A stretch of 64,000 nucleotides of DNA from M50B91 sp964526665 (GTDB lineage: Bacteria; Patescibacteriota; Gracilibacteria; UBA4473), in contig CAZGJL010000004.1 in NCBI GenBank assembly GCA_964526665.1, forward strand, positions 1 through 64,000, in the 5' to 3' direction. Below the pieces are notes generated by a model. That model worked only from the letters and a program-made list of their open reading frames with translations. It was not told the origin of the DNA and did not search any database. Shown piece by piece: positions 7,728 through 16,952 of the stretch (its first letter is position 1; every line of letters starts with the position of its first letter). Made by a program: the position numbers and the translations under genes.

Positions 7728-9944
7728 TTATTCACAAGCATTCAGACAAATTCCTCCACAGTCCACACCTGTTTCATCTCCATTCTGAATGGTATCGGTA
7801 CACGTCGGAACTACTACACATGCTTCACAAACTGTTCCTCCACAGTCTATTTCTGTTTCATCTTGATTCAGGATTCCATCCGCACAGGTTTCCACTAGAA
7901 CAACTACACACGCGTCACATATAGCACCTCCACAATCGATCTCTGTCTCATCTTGATTGAGAATCCCATCTTCACAGGTTTCAACCGGAACGACTACACA
8001 CGCTTCACATATAGCACCTCCACAATCTATTGCTGTTTCATCTTGATTCAGAATTCCATCAGTACATGTTTCTACTGGAACAACTACACACGCGTCACAA
8101 ACACCTCCGCAATCTATCTCTATCTCGTCTTGATTCAGAATTCCGTCTTCACAGGTTGCTACGGGAACGACTACGCATGCTTCACAGACTCCTCCGCAAT
8201 CTATCTCCGTTTCATCTTGATTCAGAATCCCATCCTCACATGTTGCTAGGGGAACGACTACACATGCTTCACAAACTCCTCCGCAATCTATCGCTGTCTC
8301 ATCTTGATTTAGAATCCCGTCCTCACATGTTTCATTCATCTTCGTCTCAAAATCGACAAGAAGCGTTTTAAACTCATCCCAGTCCGTGGGGTCTGTAAAT
8401 ACCTTTTCAAGATTCTCAAAGAATTTTTCATGCCCTACTCCTGTGTCGAGCATATATCCTTCTTCCCAAAACCATCTGCGACGAGGCGACTTGTTGTTGA
8501 AATAATTCTGTAATGATTGTGCTACAAATTCTCGATTTCCTTGAGTATTTGTTTGAGAAGAATTCTGCAATAATTCTAATGCTCCTGCTCGAACTTCGGT
8601 AAAAGGATTCTCTTCTGTTTTTTCAGTTGTATTCAATCGAGTCATTACTGTTTCTGCATTATCTGCCCCACGAAATGCCTCCTTTATTTTTTTAGCAAAA
8701 TCAGGATCAGTTTGTCCAATTACCAGAAAATTTGTTATCGGATCAAGCTGTGCCCATGCATCTGGAAAATCTTTTTTTAATCCTTCCGTTACTGATTGAA
8801 TCAATACTCTTCGATTTTCTGAATTTACTCCAGAACGACGTTCTGTATCGATAAGTGCTGTTGCTTGAGCAAATGAAAGTGCTCTAAAGTCCAAAAATGT
8901 CGTATCCACTGATTCTTCAATAACTTCATTAATTACTTCTTCTAATGAAATCACTGGATCAACTAGTGTTACGGGGTTCACTGTATCTGGTGGCAGTGTG
9001 TTTTGATGTTGCTGCACTGCTGCGACAATTTTTTCTCCTACACCCGGCAAATCTTCAGATATAGCATCTGAAACTTCCTGTGCACGATCCGGATTTGCTG
9101 CCACAATTTCCGCTGCCAATTGTAAGTCTTCAGTAGTTGTTCCCACTAATGGTTCATACAAACTAAGCGTAATTCCATCAATTCCCTCTGCACTTACAAT
9201 AAGTGGTTTCACCTGAAATGATTCTGTGTCTGCTGATTCTAATTCTTCAGGCATTTTCCCGAGTTCCAACATCTTTTTGGCAAAATCCGAAGTAGAAGAA
9301 AGATATAAATCACGTGTTAATAAGAGAAAAATTCGAGAATCACTTTTATCAAGAATAAGAACATTTGCTCCTGTTGTTAATCCTGATGTACCAGGCAATA
9401 ATTCAAATGGTAATTTTTCTGTTTGAACTCCTGCTTCAAAGGCAATCTGGTCATTAATTTTTTGAATCGCTTCCTCCGTACCAATCAAACGTGCTGCATA
9501 GGGTTTCGCTCCACCAAATCCACTTGGGATTTCAGGGAAAACAAGCCATGCATATGTAGCAATCCATACTGGCAAAAAGATCATAAACGCCAATTTCCAT
9601 CGATTAAAGAGTCGTTCCTGTTTTTCATTACGAGCTCGTGTAATTTTTGCTTTTTGCATTGGTGCCAATTTCTTTTTTGGCTGAGGCTCTGGTCCTCGAA
9701 TTACTCGAGCAATTCCATATATACTCCAAATTAAAAACGGCAATACAGAAGTAATGAGTACAAATGCAATTCCTACGAACATATAGCGCAATTGCAATAA
9801 ATTAAATTCAAAACTTCCTAATTTTTTTAGATAAATATTGAAGATAACCGTTCCCAAAATATATAAAAATGCGGAAATTCCTAAAAAATATTTTACACCG
9901 TTCCGTTCAAGAACTTCTCCGAAATGATCTTTTTTTGTTGCCAT
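7728..9944 (-). CDS. Membrane protein with seven Cys-rich C-terminal repeats
   Basis: A 738-residue surface-type protein. Three predicted N-terminal helices (about 17-37, 48-75 and 114-134) are followed by a long soluble region (about 150-550) and then seven tandem repeats of 29-30 residues to the end. Each repeat follows C-x-DGILNQDE-x-x-IDCGG-x-C-x-x-C-VVVPV, with four cysteines and an Asp/Asn-rich loop that could bind calcium; such CxDGxxNxDExxxDCGGxCxxC units are seen in extracellular proteins of several bacteria. The last repeat is degenerate (TCTDTIQNGDE) and ends the protein. The repeat must lie outside the cell for disulfides to form. No enzymatic domain recognised. Confidence 0.75.
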   Translation of the reverse strand: MATKKDHFGEVLERNGVKYFLGISAFLYILGTVIFNIYLKKLGSFEFNLLQLRYMFVGIAFVLITSVLPFLIWSIYGIARVIRGPEPQPKKKLAPMQKAKITRARNEKQERLFNRWKLAFMIFLPVWIATYAWLVFPEIPSGFGGAKPYAARLIGTEEAIQKINDQIAFEAGVQTEKLPFELLPGTSGLTTGANVLILDKSDSRIFLLLTRDLYLSSTSDFAKKMLELGKMPEELESADTESFQVKPLIVSAEGIDGITLSLYEPLVGTTTEDLQLAAEIVAANPDRAQEVSDAISEDLPGVGEKIVAAVQQHQNTLPPDTVNPVTLVDPVISLEEVINEVIEESVDTTFLDFRALSFAQATALIDTERRSGVNSENRRVLIQSVTEGLKKDFPDAWAQLDPITNFLVIGQTDPDFAKKIKEAFRGADNAETVMTRLNTTEKTEENPFTEVRAGALELLQNSSQTNTQGNREFVAQSLQNYFNNKSPRRRWFWEEGYMLDTGVGHEKFFENLEKVFTDPTDWDEFKTLLVDFETKMNETCEDGILNQDETAIDCGGVCEACVVVPLATCEDGILNQDETEIDCGGVCEACVVVPVATCEDGILNQDEIEIDCGGVCDACVVVPVETCTDGILNQDETAIDCGGAICEACVVVPVETCEDGILNQDETEIDCGGAICDACVVVLVETCADGILNQDETEIDCGGTVCEACVVVPTCTDTIQNGDETGVDCGGICLNACE
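7740..8332 (-). repeat. Tandem 87/90-base coding repeats (seven units)
   Basis: DNA period 87 bases for units 1-3 and 90 for units 4-6 (one extra codon at GGA-IC or GGT-VC); the seventh is shorter and divergent. High similarity between units makes copy-number change by recombination or slippage likely. Confidence 0.8.
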
Positions 9945-10045
9945 GTATGTATTTCAAAAGTACTTGTACCCTACAAATTCTTTAAAAAAATTCAAGTATT
10001 CCTCTTCCTTTTGAAGATAAATGACTCAAAATTGAAGATTTCCTA

Positions 10046-10489
10046 CTACTTCTTTAATTTTTTCTTAATTACCTTTACGCTCTTCTTAACATCTTTTTCG
10101 AGTTCATTTTTAAATTTAGTTGCTTTTTTTATTGTCGTCTTTTTTACTTTTTTTGCAGCTGCTGCAGCTTGTACTCCTAGCTCTGCTAATTCCTCACTCA
10201 CTGTATCTGCCGCGGCGCCTCTCACTATTTTTGACTGCTCCATTAAATCGTCAAAATATTTGTGTGCTTCCTTTAATAAATTCTGTACTTCCTCTGAATT
10301 TTCTGCCCAATCTGTAGCTTCTTTTCCTGATTCTGATGCAACATTTTTTAATTCTCCTAACAAGTCCTTCCCTGGATTCTTTGATCTTTTGAGGTCAGAA
10401 CGCAGTTTCTTTCCTGATTTTTGAGCAAAAAATACTCCATACAATGCTCCTAGTGATACCGAAAACAAAAATCCGAATAATCGTTTCAT
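10046..10489 (-). CDS. YtxH-like membrane-anchored protein
   Basis: A 147-residue protein: a hydrophobic N-terminus (RLFGFLFSVSLGALYGVFFA, about residues 3-22) directly followed by QKSGKKLRSDL, the pattern of YtxH-domain proteins, then amphipathic helices and a strongly basic C-terminal tail with about 25 lysines in the last 55 residues. YtxH proteins are small, helical, membrane-tethered and mostly uncharacterised; a stress link is known in Bacillus only. The Lys-rich tail could contact nucleic acid or membrane lipid. TATAGT lies eight bases before the ATG, suggesting a leaderless message. Confidence 0.7.
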   Translation of the reverse strand: MKRLFGFLFSVSLGALYGVFFAQKSGKKLRSDLKRSKNPGKDLLGELKNVASESGKEATDWAENSEEVQNLLKEAHKYFDDLMEQSKIVRGAAADTVSEELAELGVQAAAAAKKVKKTTIKKATKFKNELEKDVKKSVKVIKKKLKK

Positions 10490-10584
10490 TTTTTAAAACT
10501 ATAAAAATAACAACTCCGTTTTACAACAGGACAAAAATTTTGTAAACTCCGTCAGCAAAATTCTCTTGCTAAATTTACACTAAA

Positions 10585-10980
10585 ATGTCTAAATCTTCTA
10601 CCGTTGTTGTCCTTTGTGGATCTGAAAGTGACTTTCCTTTTGCGGAAAAAATTGTTACTCCTTTGAAAGAAAGTTTCACAGTAGAGCTAATTGCTGCCTC
10701 CGCACACAAAGAACCACAAAAAGTTCTTGAAATCATTGAACGATTTGAAACGGAAGAACGGGTTATATTTGTAACTATTGCTGGTCGAAGTAATGCCTTA
10801 TCTGGGTTTGTTGGAGCTAACTCACGACACGTGACTATTGCCTGTCCACCCTTTTCAGGAAAAGATGACTATCTCGTAAACATCCATTCAACACTTCAAA
10901 TGCCGAGCAAAACACCGGTATTAACGGTTATTGATCCCGGAAATTGCGTTCTTGCTGTCAAACGAATATTAAACTTATAA
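10585..10980 (+). CDS. purE: Class II PurE-type AIR carboxylase
   Basis: Carboxylates aminoimidazole ribonucleotide in purine synthesis. At 131 residues it is short. VVVLCGSESDFPFAEKI (residues 7-23) is the PurE N-terminal loop, and SAHKEPQKV matches the substrate loop. The core IAGRSNALSGFVGANS...IACPPFSGKDD resembles the PurE domain of animal PAICS (AGRSNGL...CPP), not the AGGAAHLPGM core of bacterial class I mutases. That makes direct CO2-dependent AIR carboxylation likely and no need for PurK. It heads an operon with hisS (four-base gap) and recR; purC lies at 61.2 kb. Confidence 0.88.
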   Translation: MSKSSTVVVLCGSESDFPFAEKIVTPLKESFTVELIAASAHKEPQKVLEIIERFETEERVIFVTIAGRSNALSGFVGANSRHVTIACPPFSGKDDYLVNIHSTLQMPSKTPVLTVIDPGNCVLAVKRILNL

Positions 10981-10984
10981 TCAA

Positions 10985-12304
10985 ATGAGCCCCAAAAAAT
11001 TCAAAGCCCCAACAGGAACTGGTGACATTTTACCAAATGATCACGATTATTTTACATTTGTGAAAAAAGCCGTCCGACATCGGTTTCGGCAATCAGGATT
11101 TCGTCGTATTGAAACTCCTATTTTTGAAGAAACCGCTGCATTTGAACGAGCACTCGGAACTGATAGTGAAATTATTAAACGAGAAATGTACTCATTTGCT
11201 GATCCACGAGGACGAGATTTTTCTCTTCGCCCAGAAATGACTACCGGTGTTGTCCGTGCATTTCTTGAACATGATTTAGAAGAAGGTCCTCTTCCTGCTG
11301 AATTATATTATTTCGGACGATGTTTTCGATTTGAGCGACCACAAAGTCGTACACAGCGGGAATTCTGGCAATTTGGATGTGAAGTTTTGGGAGAATCTGA
11401 TCCCGCGATTGATGCGCAAATTATGTACCTCGGACACCGAGTTTTGTCTGACTTACAGGTGCGCGATGAATGTGAATTGAAAGTAAATACGTTTGGAACA
11501 ACTGAAGATCGTGAGCGTTATATCGCCGCACTTGAGAATTTTTATGCAGGAAAAGAACGATCTCTTACTCCTGAAGGACGCGAAAGACTTGAGCAAAAGA
11601 AATTCTTGCTTCTTCTTACTGATCCACGCAGTGATGATGAAAAAGTCTTGGCAGAAATGGCACCAAAAATTACTGATTACCTTTCTCCAGAATCTCAAGA
11701 ATTTTTTGATCAAACTCTATCGTATCTCAACACTTTTGGAATTGAATATACTATTGATCCTACGTTAATTCGTCCACTTCATTACTACTCTCACACGGTT
11801 TTTGAATTTCGAATCAAAAGTTCTCGACAAAAAATACTCGTGGGGGGGCGATATGACGGATTATTGAAAAAAATGGGAGCGAGTAAAACACTTGGCGGAT
11901 GCGGAATGGCCGCTGGTATGGGACGTATCATGCAACTCATGCGTGATCTCGATGTCAAAATCCCAAAAAAGGACACTCTTCAAATATTTGTTGCCGCTAC
12001 TGGTCCTATTGCAAAAAAACACGCTCTTCCTGTTCTTATTAAATTACGAGAAGCGGGATTTCATGCTGTTGGAGTATTAGGAAAAACTTCTATGGAAGAA
12101 CAACTCACTCGTGCGCAAAACTTCAAAGTTCCCTATACAATTCTCATGGGAGATTTGGAGGTAAAGAAAAATGAGGCAATTATTCGAAATATGGAAACAG
12201 GGCGAAGTGATACGATTTCTGCTGACAACGTTATTGAACATATGAAAAAACTTCTTGGTAAAAACCAAGATATTATGCGCCCCGATGAAGAAGCAAAAAA
12301 ATGA
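10985..12304 (+). CDS. hisS: Histidine--tRNA ligase
   Basis: Class II synthetase of 439 residues that charges tRNA-His. Motif 1 region FRRIETPIFEE, motif 2 LRPEMTTGVVRAFLEH then YYFGRCFRFERPQSRTQREF, and the histidine-binding signature near VGGRYDGLLKKMG (motif HisA-like) are intact, as is GGCGMAAGMGRIM (motif 3). The C-terminal anticodon-binding domain starts near TLQIFVAATGP. The ATG follows purE by four bases and the TGA overlaps the recR ATG (ATGA at 12301-12304), so all three are one transcript. Confidence 0.96.
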   Translation: MSPKKFKAPTGTGDILPNDHDYFTFVKKAVRHRFRQSGFRRIETPIFEETAAFERALGTDSEIIKREMYSFADPRGRDFSLRPEMTTGVVRAFLEHDLEEGPLPAELYYFGRCFRFERPQSRTQREFWQFGCEVLGESDPAIDAQIMYLGHRVLSDLQVRDECELKVNTFGTTEDRERYIAALENFYAGKERSLTPEGRERLEQKKFLLLLTDPRSDDEKVLAEMAPKITDYLSPESQEFFDQTLSYLNTFGIEYTIDPTLIRPLHYYSHTVFEFRIKSSRQKILVGGRYDGLLKKMGASKTLGGCGMAAGMGRIMQLMRDLDVKIPKKDTLQIFVAATGPIAKKHALPVLIKLREAGFHAVGVLGKTSMEEQLTRAQNFKVPYTILMGDLEVKKNEAIIRNMETGRSDTISADNVIEHMKKLLGKNQDIMRPDEEAKK

Positions 12305-12906
12305 AGCTCTTGCCCGAAGCGATTACAACTGCAATAGATGCATTATCTGACCTTCCTGGAATTGGAACACGAAGTGCTGAAAGACTTGTCTTTTCATTAT
12401 TAAAAAATGGGAATGGTCTTGAAAAAAAAATTGGAAACTCTCTTGCAGAATTAAAAACGTGCGTAAAGGAATGTGACAATTGTTGTCATTTTGCAGAAAC
12501 GGAACTGTGTCCTATTTGTGAAAACTCCGAACGTTCTGATACTGAGATTTGTATCGTAGAATCCCCAATGGATGTTTTGGCCTTAGAAAGAACACATGCC
12601 TTTCGTGGAAAATATCACGTTCTTCATGGAGTCATTAGCCCACTTGATCGAGTAACAGCCAGCGATATTCGCATAGAATCACTCCTCATTCGTGTATTAA
12701 GTACTCCTCCCAATGAAATTATCATAGCTCTTCCTGGAACAACTGAGGCCGAGGCAACTTCAATGTTTCTTTCCGATCAATTAAAGCAAATGGGATGCAC
12801 CGCAAAAATTTCTCGCCTCGCACGAGGGATTCCTTCTGGTGGTGACCTGGATTATCTCGACGCCGGCACTCTCAGCCGCGCGATGTTGGATCGTAGGGAG
12901 ATGTAG
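12301..12906 (+). CDS. recR: Recombination mediator protein RecR
   Basis: Part of the RecFOR pathway that loads RecA on gapped DNA. 201 residues, normal length. The helix-hairpin-helix DLPGIGTRSAERL (about 17-29), four-cysteine zinc motif C-x2-C...C-x2-C (CDNC ... CPIC, about 59-74) and Toprim segments (CIVESPMDVLALE; ALPGTTEAEAT; the GIPSGGDLDYLD end) are all visible. It is the last gene of the purE-hisS-recR operon, and its last 35 bases overlap the convergent 199-aa gene. Confidence 0.95.
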   Translation: MKLLPEAITTAIDALSDLPGIGTRSAERLVFSLLKNGNGLEKKIGNSLAELKTCVKECDNCCHFAETELCPICENSERSDTEICIVESPMDVLALERTHAFRGKYHVLHGVISPLDRVTASDIRIESLLIRVLSTPPNEIIIALPGTTEAEATSMFLSDQLKQMGCTAKISRLARGIPSGGDLDYLDAGTLSRAMLDRREM

Positions 12907-13471
12907 TATTTTCTTTTTCTCCTTTTCCAAGAAAATCAAAATTTATATGAGGCATGGAATCAAGTCCATCCATCATTAATTTCATTATCTCTGTTTCTTT
13001 AAACCAATTTTTGATTTCTTTCGCTCGCGCAATCATCAGTTCACTTACCCCATCTGTTGCCACATTCATTGACTCTGATGTTCCTAAAGGTTTTTCAAAT
13101 AACCTCGCTACATCTAAATCTGGATCTCCGGAAAGTTGTCGAACACTTTTTTCAAAAACAACCCATTGCCCATCTGTCGCATTCTTTGGATGAAAAGCCT
13201 CAAATGGAAATATTCTTCCTGTTTTTTTTTCCTCATTCTCAGACTGAGCTTTTTTTGTATTTCTTTCTTTAATGGGACCAAAGAGAAAATCACTTACTTT
13301 AAATGCCTGAAAACGAAGGAAATCATTCCATTCTTCACTATTCATAGATAAAACATGTTTTACCCTCACTTGTAACTTCTCTATAATTTCATCTGGCATT
13401 GAATAAGGATGATCATCATCATGCTTATCTTCAACAGCTGTCAGTTGTTCTTGTAGTGGAATCCTATTCAT
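12872..13471 (-). CDS. Hypothetical acidic protein (199 aa)
   Basis: Unrecognised. Soluble and helical, with no signal peptide or transmembrane stretch. The N-terminal part contains an acidic run (EDKHDDDHP, about residues 13-21) and the C-terminal third is Met/Asn/Gly-rich and disordered (FLGKGEKENTTSPYDPTSRG). Its 3' end overlaps recR by 35 bases in the converging direction, which is unusual but seen in compact genomes; the overlap encodes only the disordered tail. TAAAAT lies eight bases before the ATG. Function not assigned. Confidence 0.6.
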   Translation of the reverse strand: MNRIPLQEQLTAVEDKHDDDHPYSMPDEIIEKLQVRVKHVLSMNSEEWNDFLRFQAFKVSDFLFGPIKERNTKKAQSENEEKKTGRIFPFEAFHPKNATDGQWVVFEKSVRQLSGDPDLDVARLFEKPLGTSESMNVATDGVSELMIARAKEIKNWFKETEIMKLMMDGLDSMPHINFDFLGKGEKENTTSPYDPTSRG

Positions 13472-13533
13472 TCTTTAGCATTTTAAAATACTACCCATGT
13501 TTAACAGGTTTCCTACAATAGTCAATTCCTTGT

Positions 13534-14367
13534 TTACACATCTAACCAACTTTTCTTCCATTTTCTCCACCATTTCATTTTTTGAGTAGGAATGAGATGA
13601 GATAGAAGAATCAGTATTTGTAAAAGAGAACGCTTCCCTCCTCTCGGAATCAACGAAATCTCTGGATGCAGCGATTCAAAAACCTCTGCGTTTTTACGTG
13701 CATTACGCGTCTGTGCCCACACTTGTTCCTCTTCTTGCTTATGATCGTGTAAAACCTCACATTCTGGATCAAAAGATATTTTCATTCCGTTATTGGACAA
13801 ACGGTATCCAAACTCCGTATCTTCAAATCCCCAACCAGTAAATCTATCACTAAATCGCTCTTCCCCGATCAATTCCCGCTTCATGGAAATATTCGACGTA
13901 TAGAAATGTCGCCAATTGGCTCCATGGTTTTTTATCGAATGAAATGCAAACTGCGCATTATTTTCTAACCAATGATGAAATCCATCCTTCGCTAATTCAG
14001 GCGCCCAAGAAATTTTTCCCAATAAAACCGATTGTTTTGTTTTATTTTTTTCATGAAAACCAGAAACTCTCTTAAGCCAATCTGATTGCGGGATTGTATC
14101 ATCTCCGAGAAAGACAATCACCTCCCCTGTTGCTTTTTCTATACCCAAATTCCTCGCACCACCGGCGTATGATTTTTCTTTGGTTGCGATAAAAGTAACC
14201 TGTGGAAATTCGTGCTCCAATTTAGCGAGAAATTCTCCCTCAACAGCGTCTCGCACCACGATAATTTCTGGTGCAATCGTTTCAAAACCATCTGAATTCA
14301 CAATCGCCTCGAGCACGCCCTGAAGCGTGTTTCGTCCAATTGTAGGAATGATTATTGAGAGTTTCAT
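13534..14367 (-). CDS. Family 2 (GT-A) glycosyltransferase
   Basis: A 277-residue inverting glycosyltransferase that probably adds sugars to surface polysaccharide or glycoprotein. Nucleotide-sugar binding begins at MKLSIIIPTIGR; the DxD-like metal motif is GDDTIPQ (after VIVFLG, near residue 92); AGGARNLGIEKATG is the typical middle strand; WGFEDTEFGYRL is the galactosyltransferase-type ED motif near residue 165, the acceptor-side acid. The end is basic and aromatic (MKWWRKWKKSW), possibly membrane-associating. It follows leuS with only six bases between, so it is in the leuS transcript. Confidence 0.88.
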   Translation of the reverse strand: MKLSIIIPTIGRNTLQGVLEAIVNSDGFETIAPEIIVVRDAVEGEFLAKLEHEFPQVTFIATKEKSYAGGARNLGIEKATGEVIVFLGDDTIPQSDWLKRVSGFHEKNKTKQSVLLGKISWAPELAKDGFHHWLENNAQFAFHSIKNHGANWRHFYTSNISMKRELIGEERFSDRFTGWGFEDTEFGYRLSNNGMKISFDPECEVLHDHKQEEEQVWAQTRNARKNAEVFESLHPEISLIPRGGKRSLLQILILLSHLIPTQKMKWWRKWKKSWLDV

Positions 14368-14373
14368 CTTTAA

Positions 14374-16827
14374 TTATTTAACGACAAATCCTACAATTTT
14401 CCCGGGAACAAAAACTTCTTTTTTGATTTCGCCTTCGTTCAAATATTTCTGAACTTTCTCAAGTCCTTTTGCCATCGCAATTGCTTCCTCCTTACTCCCG
14501 TCTTTTGGAAGTTGAAAGTCTCCACGCAATTTACCATTCACCTGCACGGCATAATTCACCGTATCATCTATCAAAAATTGAGGATCATACGTTGGCCATG
14601 GCGCATAGGCGATGGATTCTTTTTCTTCAAATACAGTAGACCAAATCTCCTCTGCCAAATGCGGAGCAAATGGAGAGAGCAAAATACAAATCTTTTTCAT
14701 TGCTCCACGAGAGAGTTCTGGCGATTTTTGTGCTTCGTTGAAAAAAATCATTAACTGAGAAATCGCTGTATTAAACTTAAATTCATCAATATCTTCTTCC
14801 ACTTTTTTTATTGTCTGCCCAACAACTTTTCGAAAGGCAGGCAAAGGACATCCGTCCCCCATTTTTTTCTCATTAAACGTACGCCATACTTTATCGAGAA
14901 ATTTCCGCATACCACCCACAGCATCGGCTGCCCATGGTTTTGCTTGTTCAAAAGGCCCCATAAACATCTCATACATACGCAAAGTATCTGCTCCAAATTC
15001 TTCCACAATTTCATCTGGATTCACTACATTTCCTCGCGATTTCGACATTTTTTCTCCATCGCGTCCGAGAATCAATCCCTGATTTATCAATTTCTTGAAT
15101 GGCTCAATTGTGTGAGTAAGACCTAAATCATACAAAACCTTGTGCCAAAACCGTGCGTAGAGCAAATGAAGTACCGCATGTTCGGTTCCACCAACATACA
15201 AATCAACGTTTCCCCAGTACTTATCCGATTCTTTTGAACAAAATTCTTGTTCGTTATTCGCATCCATATAACGCAACCAATACCAACTACTTCCAGCCCA
15301 ATTAGGCATCGTGGATGTTTCTCTTTTGAATTCTTGTATTTCGACTCCACCTGGCGCAGATTCTCCTTTTTTCAAAGTTTTTACTGTCCCCTCTGAAGTA
15401 AAATATCCCTTCACCTTCACCCAGTCTTCAGCTCGTGCCAATGGTGGCTCACCATCCGCAGTCGGGTGATAGTCATCAATTTCTGGCAACGTCAAAGGTA
15501 ACTCTGAATCGTCCAATGCGTGCACTTTCCCCTCTGTATCAAAAACCAATGGAATCGGCTCTCCCCAGAATCGCTGACGCGTAAAGATCCAATCGCGGAG
15601 TTTGAAGTTTATCTTCTTTTCTCCTATTTTTTTTGCTTCTAAATGTGTAATCATTTTTGCTGTTGCCTCTTCCACATTTAATCCATCCAAAAAATCTGAA
15701 TTTTTTAATTTTCCGCCTGATTTTTGAAAAGGATCCTCCAATCCTCCCACTACTTCAATAATATCTAATCCAAATTTCGTTGCGAACTCCTGATCTCGTT
15801 CATCATGTGCGGGAACAGCCATAATCGCTCCCGTCCCATAACTCATCATCACGTAATCGGCGATCCACACCTGAATCTTTTTCCCATTCACGGGATTGAT
15901 AGCAAATGCTCCTGTAAATACTCCTGATTTATCTTTGTTTAATTCCGTACGTTCCAATTCTGATTTCGCCGCACAATTTTTCTGGTATTTTTCAACTTCA
16001 GCACGTTTTTCTTCTGTTGTAATCTGAGAAACCAAAGGATGCTCTGGTGAGAGAACGAAATAAGTCGCTCCAAATAAAGTATCTGGACGAGTAGTGAATA
16101 CGCGAACTTTTTCTCCTTCAAGATCAAAATCCACCTCTGCACCAACACTTTTCCCGATCCAATTCCGTTGCTGCGTTTTGATCGCTTCTGGCCACTCTGG
16201 CAATGTGTCCAAATCATCGAGCAGGCGATCTGCGTACTTCGTAATCCCAAACATCCACTGACGCAAGTTCTTGCGCTCTACAGGCGTTCCACACCGTTCG
16301 TGTGTTCCCTGCTCCACTTCCTCATTTGCGGCTACCACGCGACACTCAGGACACCAGTTCATAGCCATCTCTTTTTCGTACGCTAAATCTTTTTTAAATA
16401 ACTGAAGAAAAATCCACTGCGTCCATTTGTAATATCCTTCATCTGTCGTCGCAACCTCACGATCCCAATCATAACTAAAACCGAAAGACTGAATCTGACG
16501 TTTGAATGTTTTTATATTTTCTGCAGTAGATGCCGCTGGATGCACTCCTGTTTTCAATGCATAATTCTCTGCCGGCAAACCAAAAGCATCCCATCCCATC
16601 GGATGAAGCACTTCAAATCCTTGATGTCGTTTCTTACGACAAATAATATCTGTTGCTGTGTATCCCTCTGGATGTCCCACGTGCAAACCCACTCCAGATG
16701 GGTACGGAAACATGTCGAGCGCGTAATATTTCTGTTTGTCAGAACCAGTTGTTGCAGCAAATGTTTTGTTTTCTTCCCAAAACTTCTGCCATTTCTGTTC
16801 TATTTTCTGATGATTGTATTTTGACAT
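14374..16827 (-). CDS. leuS: Leucine--tRNA ligase
   Basis: Class I synthetase of 817 residues that charges tRNA-Leu and edits mischarged amino acids. Visible: MFPYPSGVGLHVGHPEGYTA with HVGH as the HIGH motif (about residue 50), a zinc-ribbon-like MNWCPECRVVAANEEV segment, the CP1 editing domain with TTRPDTLFGATYF and the MSYGTGAIMAVPAHDERD core, KMSKSRGNVVNP near residue 580, and the C-terminal anticodon-binding domain. Length matches bacterial LeuS minus small insertions. No frame breaks. Confidence 0.97.
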   Translation of the reverse strand: MSKYNHQKIEQKWQKFWEENKTFAATTGSDKQKYYALDMFPYPSGVGLHVGHPEGYTATDIICRKKRHQGFEVLHPMGWDAFGLPAENYALKTGVHPAASTAENIKTFKRQIQSFGFSYDWDREVATTDEGYYKWTQWIFLQLFKKDLAYEKEMAMNWCPECRVVAANEEVEQGTHERCGTPVERKNLRQWMFGITKYADRLLDDLDTLPEWPEAIKTQQRNWIGKSVGAEVDFDLEGEKVRVFTTRPDTLFGATYFVLSPEHPLVSQITTEEKRAEVEKYQKNCAAKSELERTELNKDKSGVFTGAFAINPVNGKKIQVWIADYVMMSYGTGAIMAVPAHDERDQEFATKFGLDIIEVVGGLEDPFQKSGGKLKNSDFLDGLNVEEATAKMITHLEAKKIGEKKINFKLRDWIFTRQRFWGEPIPLVFDTEGKVHALDDSELPLTLPEIDDYHPTADGEPPLARAEDWVKVKGYFTSEGTVKTLKKGESAPGGVEIQEFKRETSTMPNWAGSSWYWLRYMDANNEQEFCSKESDKYWGNVDLYVGGTEHAVLHLLYARFWHKVLYDLGLTHTIEPFKKLINQGLILGRDGEKMSKSRGNVVNPDEIVEEFGADTLRMYEMFMGPFEQAKPWAADAVGGMRKFLDKVWRTFNEKKMGDGCPLPAFRKVVGQTIKKVEEDIDEFKFNTAISQLMIFFNEAQKSPELSRGAMKKICILLSPFAPHLAEEIWSTVFEEKESIAYAPWPTYDPQFLIDDTVNYAVQVNGKLRGDFQLPKDGSKEEAIAMAKGLEKVQKYLNEGEIKKEVFVPGKIVGFVVK

Positions 16828-16952
16828 TTCTAAAGATAAAAGTACTCGCAGAGTTTACTCCGACTGCTCTCATTGTGCAAATATGTACGTCTAAAATTTG
16901 TGAATTCCTTCAACTCATGATACCGTATATAGTAATTCATTATTTTATACAA

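Noticed and set aside
7740..8332. CRISPR-like spaced repeats
   Set aside because: The period is 87-90 bases, in frame, with conserved 'spacers'; these are coding repeats. No Cas gene is present.
7953..8371. Two plus-strand frames over the Cys-repeat region
   Set aside because: Antisense shadows of the 87-base repeats; the repeated protein makes sense only on the minus strand.
16653..16952. N-terminal extension of the 227-aa protein
   Set aside because: These 100 codons are antisense to leuS and lack any signal; the basic start plus transmembrane helix begins at 16953.
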